Assembly (NCBI GenBank): GCA_016792625.1
Contig: JAEUKK010000082.1
Coordinates: 1-64,000 of the forward strand
Direction of reading: 5' to 3'
Source: Deltaproteobacteria bacterium
Lineage (GTDB): Bacteria > Myxococcota_A > UBA796 > UBA2385
Length of the DNA: 64,000 nt
Shown in pieces: positions 27,053 to 34,957 of this stretch (its first letter is position 1; the number at the start of each line of letters is the position of its first letter). Under the pieces are notes generated by a model that was given only the letters and a program-made list of their open reading frames with translations, was not told the origin of the DNA and ran no database searches. The position numbers and the translations under genes are program-made.

Positions 27053-28396
27053 ATGCACAGCACGACCCGCAGCACCCAAGCCCGCCCCCTCGCCGCGCCC
27101 GCCGCGCCCGCCGCCGAGCTCACCCCGGTCCCGTGGAGCAACCGGTGGCGCTGCGCCGAGCTCGGCCTCGACGGCGGGGTGGACCCCTTCAACCCGGCGC
27201 TCTGGGGCCCCGAGGGCCCCTTTGGCGAGATGATGGCCGGCTTGGTCAGCCCCACCGCCGAGGCCATCGCCCGCACAGGCGAGCCCCTGACCCCGGGCGG
27301 CGTGGCCGCGGCGCAGGCCAGCAGCCCGACCGCCGCCCCCGAGATCGCGATGCAGGCGACGGAGCCCCTCACCCCCGGGGCGCTCGCGCTGCAGAGCACC
27401 GCCGCCGTGCCCCAAGTCAGCGACTCGGCCACCCGCGCGCAGGAGGAGTTGACCCCGGGCGCGGTGGGCGCCGCGCAGGCCAGCGACCCGACCTCGGGCC
27501 CCGAGGTGGCCCAGCACGAGGCGAGCCCCTGGGTGCCCGGCGCACAGGCGGCCGAAGCCGGCGCCGTCGACCCGGGCGCCGCCACCTGCCACCAGCCCAG
27601 CGCGAGCCTCACCGCCTTCGCCGCGCGCGCTGCGGGCGTGATGTCGGCGGGCGCCGCGGGCCTCTCCGCCGCGGAGGCGGGGGCCAGCGCCAGCGGCCTC
27701 GCCCCGGGTGACCAGGCGCGCCTCGGCGCCCTGCTCGCCAAAGACAGCCTCAGCGTCGACGAGGTGGCCGAGGCCCGCGCGCTCGCCGAGCAGCTGCCCG
27801 CCGCCGAGCGCCAAGAGGCGCACCGCGCCATCGCCGCCCGCAGCCCGTACGCGACCCAGCGCGACAACGAGCACCGCCTCGAAGCGGACGACGGGGGCAC
27901 CTGCTTCGCCACGAGCGTGGCAATGGCGCTGATGTCGCTCGGCGTGCCCAACCCCGACCCCACGGTGGAGTACGAGGTCGCGCTGCTTGGGCTCGCAAAG
28001 GGCGACATCGAGCACTCCCAGACCTGGATCGAGGTGGCGAAGGGCCTCGGGCGCAGCGGAGCGCTCGTGGAAGGCCGCACGATCAACGGCTGGACCTTGG
28101 ACCAGTGGCGGGACAACATCACCGCGATCATCGGCGGCGGGCAGGCCGCGGTGCTGAGCATCGGCGGGCACGTGGTGCGCGTCGAAGGCTGGGACGACAA
28201 GGGCTTGCTCATCGACGACCCCTACGGCGCCTCGGTGCTCGCGGTCAGCGGCGATAGCTCGAGCCGGGACTGGGGCGACAAGAACGCGCGCCACGCCGAC
28301 GAGGCGGCCCGGGCCGGCCAGGTCGGCGAGGACGTCGCCTACCCCTGGGCCGTGGTCGAAGGGTACAACTTCAACTACATGGTCACCTTCGCTTGA
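27053..28396 (+). CDS. C39-like cysteine peptidase with N-terminal LTPG repeats
   Basis: 447 residues; ATG 27053 lies just behind GGAGG. An in-frame GTG at 27014 is rejected because it sits on the promoter. No signal peptide is visible. Residues ~75-165 contain imperfect ~33-residue repeats around the motif E-P/E-L-T-P-G followed by A-x-QAS. The C-terminal 180 residues look like a papain-fold Peptidase_C39_2 domain: catalytic Cys284 in GGTCFATSVAMAL, His373 in GGHVVRVEGWD and Asp388/389 in LLIDDPYG. Sigma-54 control and the repeats suggest a regulated secreted or cargo-type enzyme rather than housekeeping; the export route is unknown. Confidence 0.75.
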   Translation: MHSTTRSTQARPLAAPAAPAAELTPVPWSNRWRCAELGLDGGVDPFNPALWGPEGPFGEMMAGLVSPTAEAIARTGEPLTPGGVAAAQASSPTAAPEIAMQATEPLTPGALALQSTAAVPQVSDSATRAQEELTPGAVGAAQASDPTSGPEVAQHEASPWVPGAQAAEAGAVDPGAATCHQPSASLTAFAARAAGVMSAGAAGLSAAEAGASASGLAPGDQARLGALLAKDSLSVDEVAEARALAEQLPAAERQEAHRAIAARSPYATQRDNEHRLEADDGGTCFATSVAMALMSLGVPNPDPTVEYEVALLGLAKGDIEHSQTWIEVAKGLGRSGALVEGRTINGWTLDQWRDNITAIIGGGQAAVLSIGGHVVRVEGWDDKGLLIDDPYGASVLAVSGDSSSRDWGDKNARHADEAARAGQVGEDVAYPWAVVEGYNFNYMVTFA

Positions 28397-28399
28397 GGC

Positions 28400-28903
28400 T
28401 CAGCGCCGGCCGGCCGCCTCGGCCCCCCAGGGCACGAGGCCCCGCTCGGCGCGGGCGCGGCGGCACGCCGCGTCGCCTGCGGTGACCTTGCGGCAGCCCG
28501 CGGGCCGGTGCTCGTAGACCGCGCAGCGCACCGCCGCCCCGAGCGCGCCTTCGAGCGCGCAGCAGCGCCCGCCCGCGCCCAGCCGCAGGTGCGGGCGCCC
28601 GCGGGGGTCGGCCACGACAAAAGTGGCCCGCAAGGCCAGCACCCGGAGCAGAGCGCTGCGCGGGTCGTCGACCTCGACGTACCAGGGGTAGCCCTCGCCC
28701 TGGTTCTCGTCGGTGTTCACGCAGCAGGCGCCGCAGCGCTCACAGTCGAAGACACCGACCTGCAGGCCATCCTGCGCGCCCTCATCGGGAGCCTGGCCCA
28801 CCCGCGCCGCGGCGCGCGCCCGCCGCCCCACGCCGCCCTCAACCCGCGCCGCCGCGCCGCCCCAGACGGGGCAGCCCGGGCGGGCGCTGGCGGCGCAGGT
28901 CAT
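28400..28903 (-). CDS. YkgJ-type Cys-cluster protein (putative Zn/Fe-chelating domain)
   Basis: 167 residues from ATG 28903, or 133 from the in-frame GTG at 28801, which better fits the family start. The signature is CERCGACC followed by GGRCCAL and CAVYEHRPAGCR, the conserved Cys pattern of the YkgJ/UPF0153 family thought to bind a metal or Fe-S cluster. Function is unknown; some members are linked with flagellin methylation. Its stop lies four bases after that of the convergent peptidase gene. Confidence 0.75.
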   Translation of the reverse strand: MTCAASARPGCPVWGGAAARVEGGVGRRARAAARVGQAPDEGAQDGLQVGVFDCERCGACCVNTDENQGEGYPWYVEVDDPRSALLRVLALRATFVVADPRGRPHLRLGAGGRCCALEGALGAAVRCAVYEHRPAGCRKVTAGDAACRRARAERGLVPWGAEAAGRR

Positions 28904-28984
28904 GCAGCGGGAGGACCATGCCGCGCCGCTAACCGCCCCCCACGACGCCGCGGCGCTACACTGCCGCCCCGAGGGAGCCGCCCG

Positions 28985-29050
28985 ATGCCTGTCGCCCGCC
29001 CTGCCGCCCTCTGCGCGCGCGCCCGACCTGCGCGGCGGCGCGCCGCATGA
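28985..29050 (+). CDS. Possible 21-residue leader peptide overlapping the prenyltransferase start
   Basis: A tiny frame, MPVARPAALC followed by Arg-rich residues, starts at ATG 28985 with GGGAG nine bases upstream and ends in TGA overlapping the ATG of the next gene (ATGA at 29047-29050). Geometry is that of a translationally coupled leader, but the content is simple Ala/Arg and could be chance in GC-rich DNA. Confidence 0.2.
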   Translation: MPVARPAALCARARPARRRAA

Positions 29051-29718
29051 GCGTGCCCCGCCACCTCGCGCTCATCCCCGATGGCAACCGGCGCTGGGCC
29101 CGCGCCCGCGCTGCGGCGCCGCGCGCGGGTCATGCCGCCGGGATCGCCGCGCTGGGGCCGATCGCCGAGACCGCCTGGGCCGCGGGTGTCGAGGTGCTGA
29201 GCTTCTGGTGGGGCTCGCCGGCCAACCTGACCCGCCGCGCGCCCGACGAGGTCGAGGCGATCATTGACGTGCTGGCCGAGGCCCTCGACGGGCCGATCGC
29301 CGCGCTGCTGCACCGAAGGGGCGCGGGTTTTGAGGCCCACGGCCGCTGGCCCGCGCTCTGCCCGGGCTTGGCCGCCCCGATCGCCGCCCTGCCCCGAGCC
29401 CAGCCGGGCGCGCCCCGCCTCGTGCTGCTGATGGCCTACGACGGCCGCGACGAGCTCCGCGCCGCCGCAGACGCGCTGGGCGGCGGGGGCGCCGACGCCG
29501 CGGCCTTCACCGCCGCGCTGTGGACCGGGCACCTGCCGCCGGTCGATCTGGTGCTGCGCACGGGCGGCGAGCCCCACCTCTCCGCCGGCTTCTTGTTGTG
29601 GGGCATCGCAGAGGCCCAGCTCCACTTCTCTCCGAAGCTCTGGCCCGACTTCAGGCCGCCTGACCTGCATGAGGCGCTGGCCGCCTATGCAGCGACGGAG
29701 CGCAGGCTCGGGCGGTGA
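29047..29718 (+). CDS. Divergent cis-prenyltransferase (undecaprenyl diphosphate synthase family)
   Basis: 223 residues of the UppS/Rer2 family, which condenses isopentenyl diphosphate units in cis to make polyprenyl carriers. The P-loop IPDGNRRWA near residue 10 retains the catalytic Asp12, and the diphosphate-binding C-terminus RTGGEPHLSAGFLLWGIAEAQLHF...LWPDF matches [23 protein letters not shown]. Divergent points: DGNG is DGNR, the FSSENW motif is replaced by WWGSPANL, and NYGGR is AYDGR. These changes, and the short length, suggest altered chain length or acceptor rather than the housekeeping synthase. A coupled gene follows with a GTGA overlap. Confidence 0.82.
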   Translation: MSVPRHLALIPDGNRRWARARAAAPRAGHAAGIAALGPIAETAWAAGVEVLSFWWGSPANLTRRAPDEVEAIIDVLAEALDGPIAALLHRRGAGFEAHGRWPALCPGLAAPIAALPRAQPGAPRLVLLMAYDGRDELRAAADALGGGGADAAAFTAALWTGHLPPVDLVLRTGGEPHLSAGFLLWGIAEAQLHFSPKLWPDFRPPDLHEALAAYAATERRLGR

Positions 29719-30728
29719 GCGTGACCCCCTCCGTCACCCCCGATCTGGAGCTGCGGCCGCGCAGCCCCCGCTCCCACCTCGCGGGCACCTTGGCCTTGGT
29801 CGAGCAGCTCGCCAGCCGGAGCGGGCCCTCCCCCGGCCTCGCCCCGCTGCGGCGCTTCCTCGACCGGCCCGACGCGCTCCCTGCCGCGGTCGATCCCGCG
29901 CAGAGCGGCCTCAAGTACGACGCCTACCTGACCCGTGGCCCGCAGGGCGCCGCCTGGGGGGTGGCGGTGAGTGATCGGCACGAGGGGCCCGCGATGGTCC
30001 CCGCCGTCGAGGCCCTGCTGGGCGCGCTGGGGGCCGAGGCCGCCCTGCCCGCGGCCCGGGCCCTCGCCGAGCGCCTCGGGGGCGCGGGCCCCGAGCTCAC
30101 GGTCGCCCTCGGCTTTGACGTGCCTGGCGCGATCCCGCGCGTAAAGCTGTACCTGCAGGAGCGCCGCTGGGGTGAGGGGCTGGCCACCGCCGGCGCGCTG
30201 AGTGAGCTGCTCGCCGCCCTGCCCGGGGGCTGCGCCCTGCCCCCCTGGGTGCCGGCCGATCAGCCGGTGGGCGTGCTCACCGTCGAGCGCCTCCCGAGCG
30301 GAGGGCAGCGCTTTAAGGCCTACATCGGGGGGCCTGACCCCCGCGAATTGTTGCCCGACGCGCCGCCCGCCCTACGGGCCCTCGCCGACCAGATGGCCGC
30401 GGTCTGCCCGGCCCCCGGCTGGCACTACGCCACCCTGCGCCTGCGGCCGGGCGCCGCGCCCGGCGTTGCGATCAACAAGATCTATGACGTCAACGCGCTG
30501 GCCTTCACCGAATCGCCGGGGCGGCTCGAGGCCGCCTGGGCAGAGGTGGGGGCGCTCTTCGGCGCAGCGAGCCGCGCGGCCGCCTGGGCGGAGCTCGAGG
30601 CGCTGCGAAGCTCCATCCCCGACACCTTGCTGGTGCCCACCGCGAGCGCGCTCGAGGCAGGGGGCGAGAGCGTGGACCTGTACTGTGGCGCCTGGGCACC
30701 CGAGGGGGCGCCCGGCGGCGGCGCTTAG
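29715..30728 (+). CDS. Unknown protein coupled to the cis-prenyltransferase (possible ABBA-type prenyltransferase)
   Basis: 337 residues; its GTG overlaps the TGA of the prenyltransferase (GTGA), so the two are translated together. No signal peptide or membrane segment. It contains recurring beta-strand motifs with basic/aromatic alternation: LKYDAYL, PRVKLYLQER, QRFKAYIG, WHYATLRLR and NKIYDVN. This K-x-Y pattern and the strand-helix spacing resemble aromatic ABBA-fold prenyltransferases (NphB, CloQ, DMATS), which would fit its partner, but similarity is weak and by eye. It may simply be a new family. Ends in a 3-base overlap with the convergent DUF4259 gene. Confidence 0.6.
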   Translation: MSVTPSVTPDLELRPRSPRSHLAGTLALVEQLASRSGPSPGLAPLRRFLDRPDALPAAVDPAQSGLKYDAYLTRGPQGAAWGVAVSDRHEGPAMVPAVEALLGALGAEAALPAARALAERLGGAGPELTVALGFDVPGAIPRVKLYLQERRWGEGLATAGALSELLAALPGGCALPPWVPADQPVGVLTVERLPSGGQRFKAYIGGPDPRELLPDAPPALRALADQMAAVCPAPGWHYATLRLRPGAAPGVAINKIYDVNALAFTESPGRLEAAWAEVGALFGAASRAAAWAELEALRSSIPDTLLVPTASALEAGGESVDLYCGAWAPEGAPGGGA

Positions 30729-31114
30729 CTGAGGCGCGCGGCGAGGCCCTTGATGACCTCGGCCCAGCGGTCGGCGTCCTCGCTGTCGTCCCAGAGGTTG
30801 CGCAGCTCGGACTTGTTCAAAACGACGTCCAGGGCCTTCTTCGCCGCGTCGACCAGCTCGGCCTCGGGCGCGCCCTGGCTGCGGGCCCAGGCGGCGATCT
30901 CTTTGGGCAGGCGCGGCGCGGCCTTGCCGAGCATCGCAGCCACCACCTCGACGGCGGCGACAGCGGCCGAAGCAGCGTCGCTGTCGACGTAGTCGACGTC
31001 GATCACCGCGTCGATCGCGTCTTCGACCACCTCGAGGTCCTGCTCCTCTTCGAGCCCCGCGAGGAAGTCCAGCGCGTCGTCATTCTCAAAAGAACCGGTA
31101 CCCCATGCGCCCAT
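30725..31114 (-). CDS. DUF4259-family protein
   Basis: 129 residues from ATG 31114 (GGAGG six bases upstream; an in-frame ATG four codons earlier would overlap that site). The N-terminus MGAWGTGSFENDDALDFL is the DUF4259 hallmark. Helical, acidic, cytoplasmic, function unknown; related small proteins sometimes occur as immunity proteins of toxin systems, but no toxin gene is adjacent. Its TAA overlaps the TAG of the convergent gene at 30725-30728. Confidence 0.88.
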   Translation of the reverse strand: MGAWGTGSFENDDALDFLAGLEEEQDLEVVEDAIDAVIDVDYVDSDAASAAVAAVEVVAAMLGKAAPRLPKEIAAWARSQGAPEAELVDAAKKALDVVLNKSELRNLWDDSEDADRWAEVIKGLAARLS

Positions 31115-31397
31115 GATGCCCTCCACGCGCCGCCCGCGGCGCAGCCGAACCCGCGCGCCGCTGCAGCGGCGCTCGCCCGGCCCCTAGCCGCCCATCCGGG
31201 CCCCCGCGCCGACGCCACGTGGCTTGAAGTTGAAGCTCAACAGCGCCCAGAAGGGGGTTCTCCGATGGCGGCCCCGCGCCGCCCCGCGCCGGCCTGCGCA
31301 ACGTCACCCAAAGGTCAAGCGCAGCTTGCGGGTGCGGGCGCAGTCGGCGAGGCTCGGATGCACCCGCGACCCGCCCCTCTGCCTCGGAGCACCCACC

Positions 31398-32402
31398 ATG
31401 TCTTGGCGCCCCTCGCCCGCCTGGACCGCGCTGTCCACCCTGGTCATCGCCTTGGCCCCGCGCCTCGCCCTCGCCTGCGACCCCATGCCGCCCCACCTCG
31501 CCGACGCGACACCAGCCGCCGACGCGGTCGATGTCCCCCGGGGTGCAGCGCTGATCGTGCGCGTGCCGCTGCTCTCTCCGCTCAGCGCGCTCGATGTCGG
31601 GCTCACCGTCGATGGCGTGGCCTACACCCCGCGCATCGAGCGGGTCGACTACGGCCCCGCGGTCGACCCGCAGGTCTTCCGCGACGGCGCGCTCCTCGCG
31701 CTGTGGCTGCCCGCCGAGGCGCCCGCGGGGCTCGCCGCGTACACCTTCCCTGACGTGATCTCCGAAGAGGACTGGTCCACCGCCACCCACCAGCTCCGCA
31801 TCGTCGAGGGGGCGGCGGCCCCGCTCAGCGGGCCGCCCAGCTCCACCGGCACGCTCGGCCCCGACACCCGCGAGGACCACGGCACCTGCGGCTGGGAGGA
31901 GGGGCGCCTGCTGACCGTCGACGCCGCCGCCGAGGGCGCGGTCGCCGCGGTGCTCTGGGTCGAGGAGGGCGCGGCCGAAGTGCCGGTCACCGCGGCCTTC
32001 TTCGCGCCGGGCAGCCCGAGCCTGCGCCTCGTGGGCCTCGTCGAGGGCGACCGGGCCGAGGCCTGCTGGGTGGTCGAGGCCTGGGGCCCCGCCGGCGACC
32101 GGGTCCGCAGCGCGCGGAGCTGCGCACCGGCCACCGACGGGGGTGGTGAAGGAGGCGACGGCAGCGACGGCGCAGACGGCAGCGACGGCGCAGACGGGTC
32201 GGACGGCGCGGACGGGTCGGACGGCGCGGACGGGTCGGGTGGATCCGACGGAATCGACGGCGCGGATGGGTCCGACGGAACGGACGGCTCAGGCGCGACC
32301 GGCGGCGGGGGCAAAGGTGGCTGCGCGGCGCTCGGCGGCGGCCTCGCTGGCGTTTGGGCCCTCGGCTTGGCCGTGATGGGCGGCCTGCGCAGGCGGCGCT
32401 GA
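31398..32402 (+). CDS. Surface protein with DGxDGS linker and MYXO-CTERM-like tail
   Basis: 334 residues from ATG 31398, chosen for the signal peptide that follows (ending LALA). The frame is open to 31224 but that stretch is basic and not signal-like. The mature part starts with an Ig-like domain (IVRVPLLSPLSALDVGLTVDG). Residues ~253-300 are a (DGADGS)n linker, and the end is GGCAALGGG, a hydrophobic segment and RRRR, the layout of a MYXO-CTERM sorting signal with its invariant Cys. It is predicted to be transferred to the outer surface by a rhombosortase/myxosortase-type enzyme encoded elsewhere. Confidence 0.75.
   Translation: MSWRPSPAWTALSTLVIALAPRLALACDPMPPHLADATPAADAVDVPRGAALIVRVPLLSPLSALDVGLTVDGVAYTPRIERVDYGPAVDPQVFRDGALLALWLPAEAPAGLAAYTFPDVISEEDWSTATHQLRIVEGAAAPLSGPPSSTGTLGPDTREDHGTCGWEEGRLLTVDAAAEGAVAAVLWVEEGAAEVPVTAAFFAPGSPSLRLVGLVEGDRAEACWVVEAWGPAGDRVRSARSCAPATDGGGEGGDGSDGADGSDGADGSDGADGSDGADGSGGSDGIDGADGSDGTDGSGATGGGGKGGCAALGGGLAGVWALGLAVMGGLRRRR
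32155..32294 (+). repeat. Short coding repeat (DGADGS linker)
   Basis: About 140 bases of 9-18 bp repeats alternating GACGGC, GCAGAC and GGGTCG, encoding the Asp/Gly/Ser/Ala linker of the surface protein. Near-identical copies suggest recent slippage expansion and possible length variation between strains. Confidence 0.7.
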
Positions 32403-32432
32403 GCGGGGCGGCACCGAGCGGGGCTGCACCGA
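32403..32432. repeat. Two tandem 15-bp units in the convergent intergenic gap
   Basis: GCGGGGCGGCACCGA and GCGGGGCTGCACCGA stand side by side directly after the stop of the surface-protein gene, and a decayed third unit follows. The gap to the convergent LRV gene is only 56 bases. No clear hairpin. Confidence 0.5.
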
Positions 32433-32458
32433 GCGGGTGCCGGTGCCCTGAACGAAGC

Positions 32459-34957
32459 TCAGCCGTGCAGGCCGAACATCAGCGCGACCCACTCCCAGGG
32501 GCTGGGCGGCGACCAGGTGGGGTTGGCCCGGGCGTCGGCCGACACCGCCTCGCTGCGGTCGCGGTCGAGGCGGTGCAGGGTGCCCAACGGGGTCGAAGGG
32601 TTCCGGGCCACCGCCGCCCGCACCTCCACCGCCGGATCGCGGGCCAACGCGCGCAGCACCTCGGGGTGCAAGCCGGGGTGCAAGGCGACGAGCGCGCGCA
32701 GCTCCCAGTCCTCGGCGGCGGCCAGGGCCCGCTGGGCGGTCAAGGGGAGCCGGCCCGCGTGCCCCGCCCGCACGGTCAAGGCGGCCGGGCGCTGCAGCGC
32801 CGCCCAGCGCAGCAGCGCGCCCTCGGGCAAGGCGGGGTTGTGGGCGAGCGCCTCGACCGCGCCCTCCCCCGCGCCGAGCAAGGCGTCGAGGGCGCGCAGC
32901 GGCATCCGGCGGACCACCGGGGAGGCCGCGAGGCGCTCGGCGGGCTGGGCGCCGAGCGCGGGGTGGAGCAGCGGCGGACCCTCGGGGTCGGTCGGGACCT
33001 CGCCGAGCACCGCCACCTGCTGCGCCAGGACCAGGAGCTGGCGCCGGCCGAGGTCCGGCCGCCCGGCGAGCTGGTTGAGCACCGCCGGATCAGCGCCCCG
33101 CAGCAGCAGCTCGACGGCGACCCGGTCCAGGCGCGGGGCACGGGCGAGGTGGGCGCGCACCCCCGGCTGGGGGTCGGTGGCGAGGGCGCGCTGCAAGCCG
33201 GGCAGGCGGGCGCGCGCGGCGAGCTCCGCGCGCTCGCGGGCGGGCACGGCGGCGCTCAGCCGGCGGAGCAGGCCCAAGGGCAGCCGGCGGTGCAAGGTGA
33301 CCAACGCGCTGCGGCGGGAGGGGCGGGCGAGCAGGGCCCGCCAGCGGTGCAGCGCGGGGAGCTCGACCAGCAGGACGATCCCACCCTTGTCGGTGCGGGC
33401 GCAGAGCCGCAGGCCGGGCACCGCGGCGGCCAGCGCGTCGGGCGGCGGCTCGAGGTGGACCTCACCGCCGCAGAAGCTGCAGGAGGAGCTGAGGCCCCCA
33501 ATCAGCGCGTCGACGAGGGCGGTGGACCAGGGCGCGGCGCAGCACGGGCAGCGCGCCTCTCCCCGAGACAGGCGCAGCCATGGGCCTTTGGTCAGCCGAC
33601 CGGGGACCTCGGCGCGCTGGGCGATGCAGTCGAGCAAGGCGGGGCCGCCCACCAAGCGTGCCCAGGCGGCCTCGGGGGTGGCGGTCTGGGCGCCGCAGCG
33701 GCCACAGCCGGCGACCCCCGAGCGCAGGGCGGCGGCGACCGGCGCGCCGCAGCGCACGCAGGGGACGAGGAGCTGCCCCCAGACCACCAGGGGACCGGGG
33801 CCGTCGAGCTCCACTTGCTCCCGGTCGAGGCGCCAACCCCGGGGGCGTCGGACCCCCGCGGGGGCGGCGAGCGGGTCGGCGATGACCACCGGCGCGGGCG
33901 CCGCGGCGGCCACGAGGGGGCGCGGCGCGACGGAGGGGGTGGCCGGCAGCAGGACCGAGGGCTCCTCCACGACGGTCGCGCTCACCGCGGCGCCCACCGC
34001 GAGGGCCATCGAGGGGGTCTCCCAGACGAAGACCACCTCCTCGGTCGGGTGCTCGCCCGGGCGCATCAGCACCGTGGGCTGATCGGCGCCATGCTCGTCG
34101 GGAAGGTCGTCGGAGACGTCGTCGGCGAGCTGCTCGGGGTCGGTGCGCGGCGGCGCGGCCTGGGGCTCGGTCGCCGGGGTCGGCGGGGCGGCGAACGGCT
34201 CCCCATCGGGCACCGGCGGGACCGGGGCGCCATCGAGGCGGTCGGTCGCCCCATCGGGGAGGGGAGGTTCCGGGTCAGCGGCATCGGGGGCGCCCAACCC
34301 ACCGCCATCGCCGGCGAGCTCTTGGGGCAGCGCAGGCGCGGGGGTGGGCGGCGGGTCGACCTCCTCCGGCCGGGGCGGCGCGATGGCGGCGGCCGCGGCG
34401 GCCTCTCCCGGCGCGGCTTCGTCCAGCGCTGGCCCAGGCCCCGGCGAAGGGCCCTCGGCCTGCGGGTCGGGGGCGGGCGCCGCGCCCAGAGCGACCTCAA
34501 GCACGGGATCCAGCTCTGGCTGGTCGACCGCGGCGCGCTGCGCAGCCGGAGCCTCTACCATCAGGAGCTCTGCGACCGGAGCGCCCTCGAGCACCGGATC
34601 CACAGCCGGGGGATCGGCAAGCGGAGGATCCACAGCCGGGGGATCCGCAAGGGGAGGATCCACAGCCGGAGGATCCACAGCCGGAGCGCCCTCAAGCACG
34701 GGATCCACAGCCGGAGGATCCGCAGCCGGAGGCTCGGCAGCCGGAGCCACCGGCCGCGGCGCGGCGAGGTGCGACGGAGCCCCGGCCCCACGCGAAGATG
34801 GCGGCAGCGCCACAATTCCGACGCTGGTCCAGCGGGGCGGCGGGTGCGCCCCCGGCAGGTCGGCGGCGTCGAGGGCGCCCGCCGGCTCGGGCGCGGACGG
34901 CCCCCCCGCGGGCGCGGCGGGCGGAGCGGCGGGCGGGCGGGTCGGAGGGGTAGACAT
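32459..34957 (-). CDS. Pro/Ala-rich zinc-ribbon protein with C-terminal LRV-like helical repeats
   Basis: 832 residues. The N-terminal ~400 are disordered, rich in Pro, Ala, Asp, Glu, with PPAVDPPLAD repeats. Then come two Cys-pair zinc ribbons (CVRCG ... CGRCG and CPCC ... CSFCG, about residues 408-500). The last 330 residues are helical repeats such as LARDPAVEVRAAVARNPSTPLGTLHRLDRD, the pattern of leucine-rich-repeat-variant (LRV/HEAT-like) modules; LRV proteins of Azotobacter also carry an N-terminal metal cluster. No signal peptide, so cytoplasmic and perhaps a scaffold. No Shine-Dalgarno before ATG 34957. The minus-strand reading is supported by the motifs; long frames on the other strand are composition shadows. 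Confidence 0.75.
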   Translation of the reverse strand: MSTPPTRPPAAPPAAPAGGPSAPEPAGALDAADLPGAHPPPRWTSVGIVALPPSSRGAGAPSHLAAPRPVAPAAEPPAADPPAVDPVLEGAPAVDPPAVDPPLADPPAVDPPLADPPAVDPVLEGAPVAELLMVEAPAAQRAAVDQPELDPVLEVALGAAPAPDPQAEGPSPGPGPALDEAAPGEAAAAAAIAPPRPEEVDPPPTPAPALPQELAGDGGGLGAPDAADPEPPLPDGATDRLDGAPVPPVPDGEPFAAPPTPATEPQAAPPRTDPEQLADDVSDDLPDEHGADQPTVLMRPGEHPTEEVVFVWETPSMALAVGAAVSATVVEEPSVLLPATPSVAPRPLVAAAAPAPVVIADPLAAPAGVRRPRGWRLDREQVELDGPGPLVVWGQLLVPCVRCGAPVAAALRSGVAGCGRCGAQTATPEAAWARLVGGPALLDCIAQRAEVPGRLTKGPWLRLSRGEARCPCCAAPWSTALVDALIGGLSSSCSFCGGEVHLEPPPDALAAAVPGLRLCARTDKGGIVLLVELPALHRWRALLARPSRRSALVTLHRRLPLGLLRRLSAAVPARERAELAARARLPGLQRALATDPQPGVRAHLARAPRLDRVAVELLLRGADPAVLNQLAGRPDLGRRQLLVLAQQVAVLGEVPTDPEGPPLLHPALGAQPAERLAASPVVRRMPLRALDALLGAGEGAVEALAHNPALPEGALLRWAALQRPAALTVRAGHAGRLPLTAQRALAAAEDWELRALVALHPGLHPEVLRALARDPAVEVRAAVARNPSTPLGTLHRLDRDRSEAVSADARANPTWSPPSPWEWVALMFGLHG
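34590..34750. repeat. 15-bp-periodic direct repeats inside the LRV gene
   Basis: Five exact copies of GGATCCACAGCCGG start at 34596, 34626, 34656, 34671 and 34701, all spaced by multiples of 15 bp with variant units between. They encode the Pro/Ala/Val/Asp repeats of the disordered N-terminal region on the minus strand. Confidence 0.8.

Noticed and set aside
31214-31223. CACGTG palindromes (GCCACGTGGC at 31214, also in 26919-26932 and 58163-58170) as a shared regulatory motif.
   Set aside because: CACGTG is expected often by chance at this base composition and also occurs in coding regions; only the long 26919 palindrome was kept, within its regulatory region.
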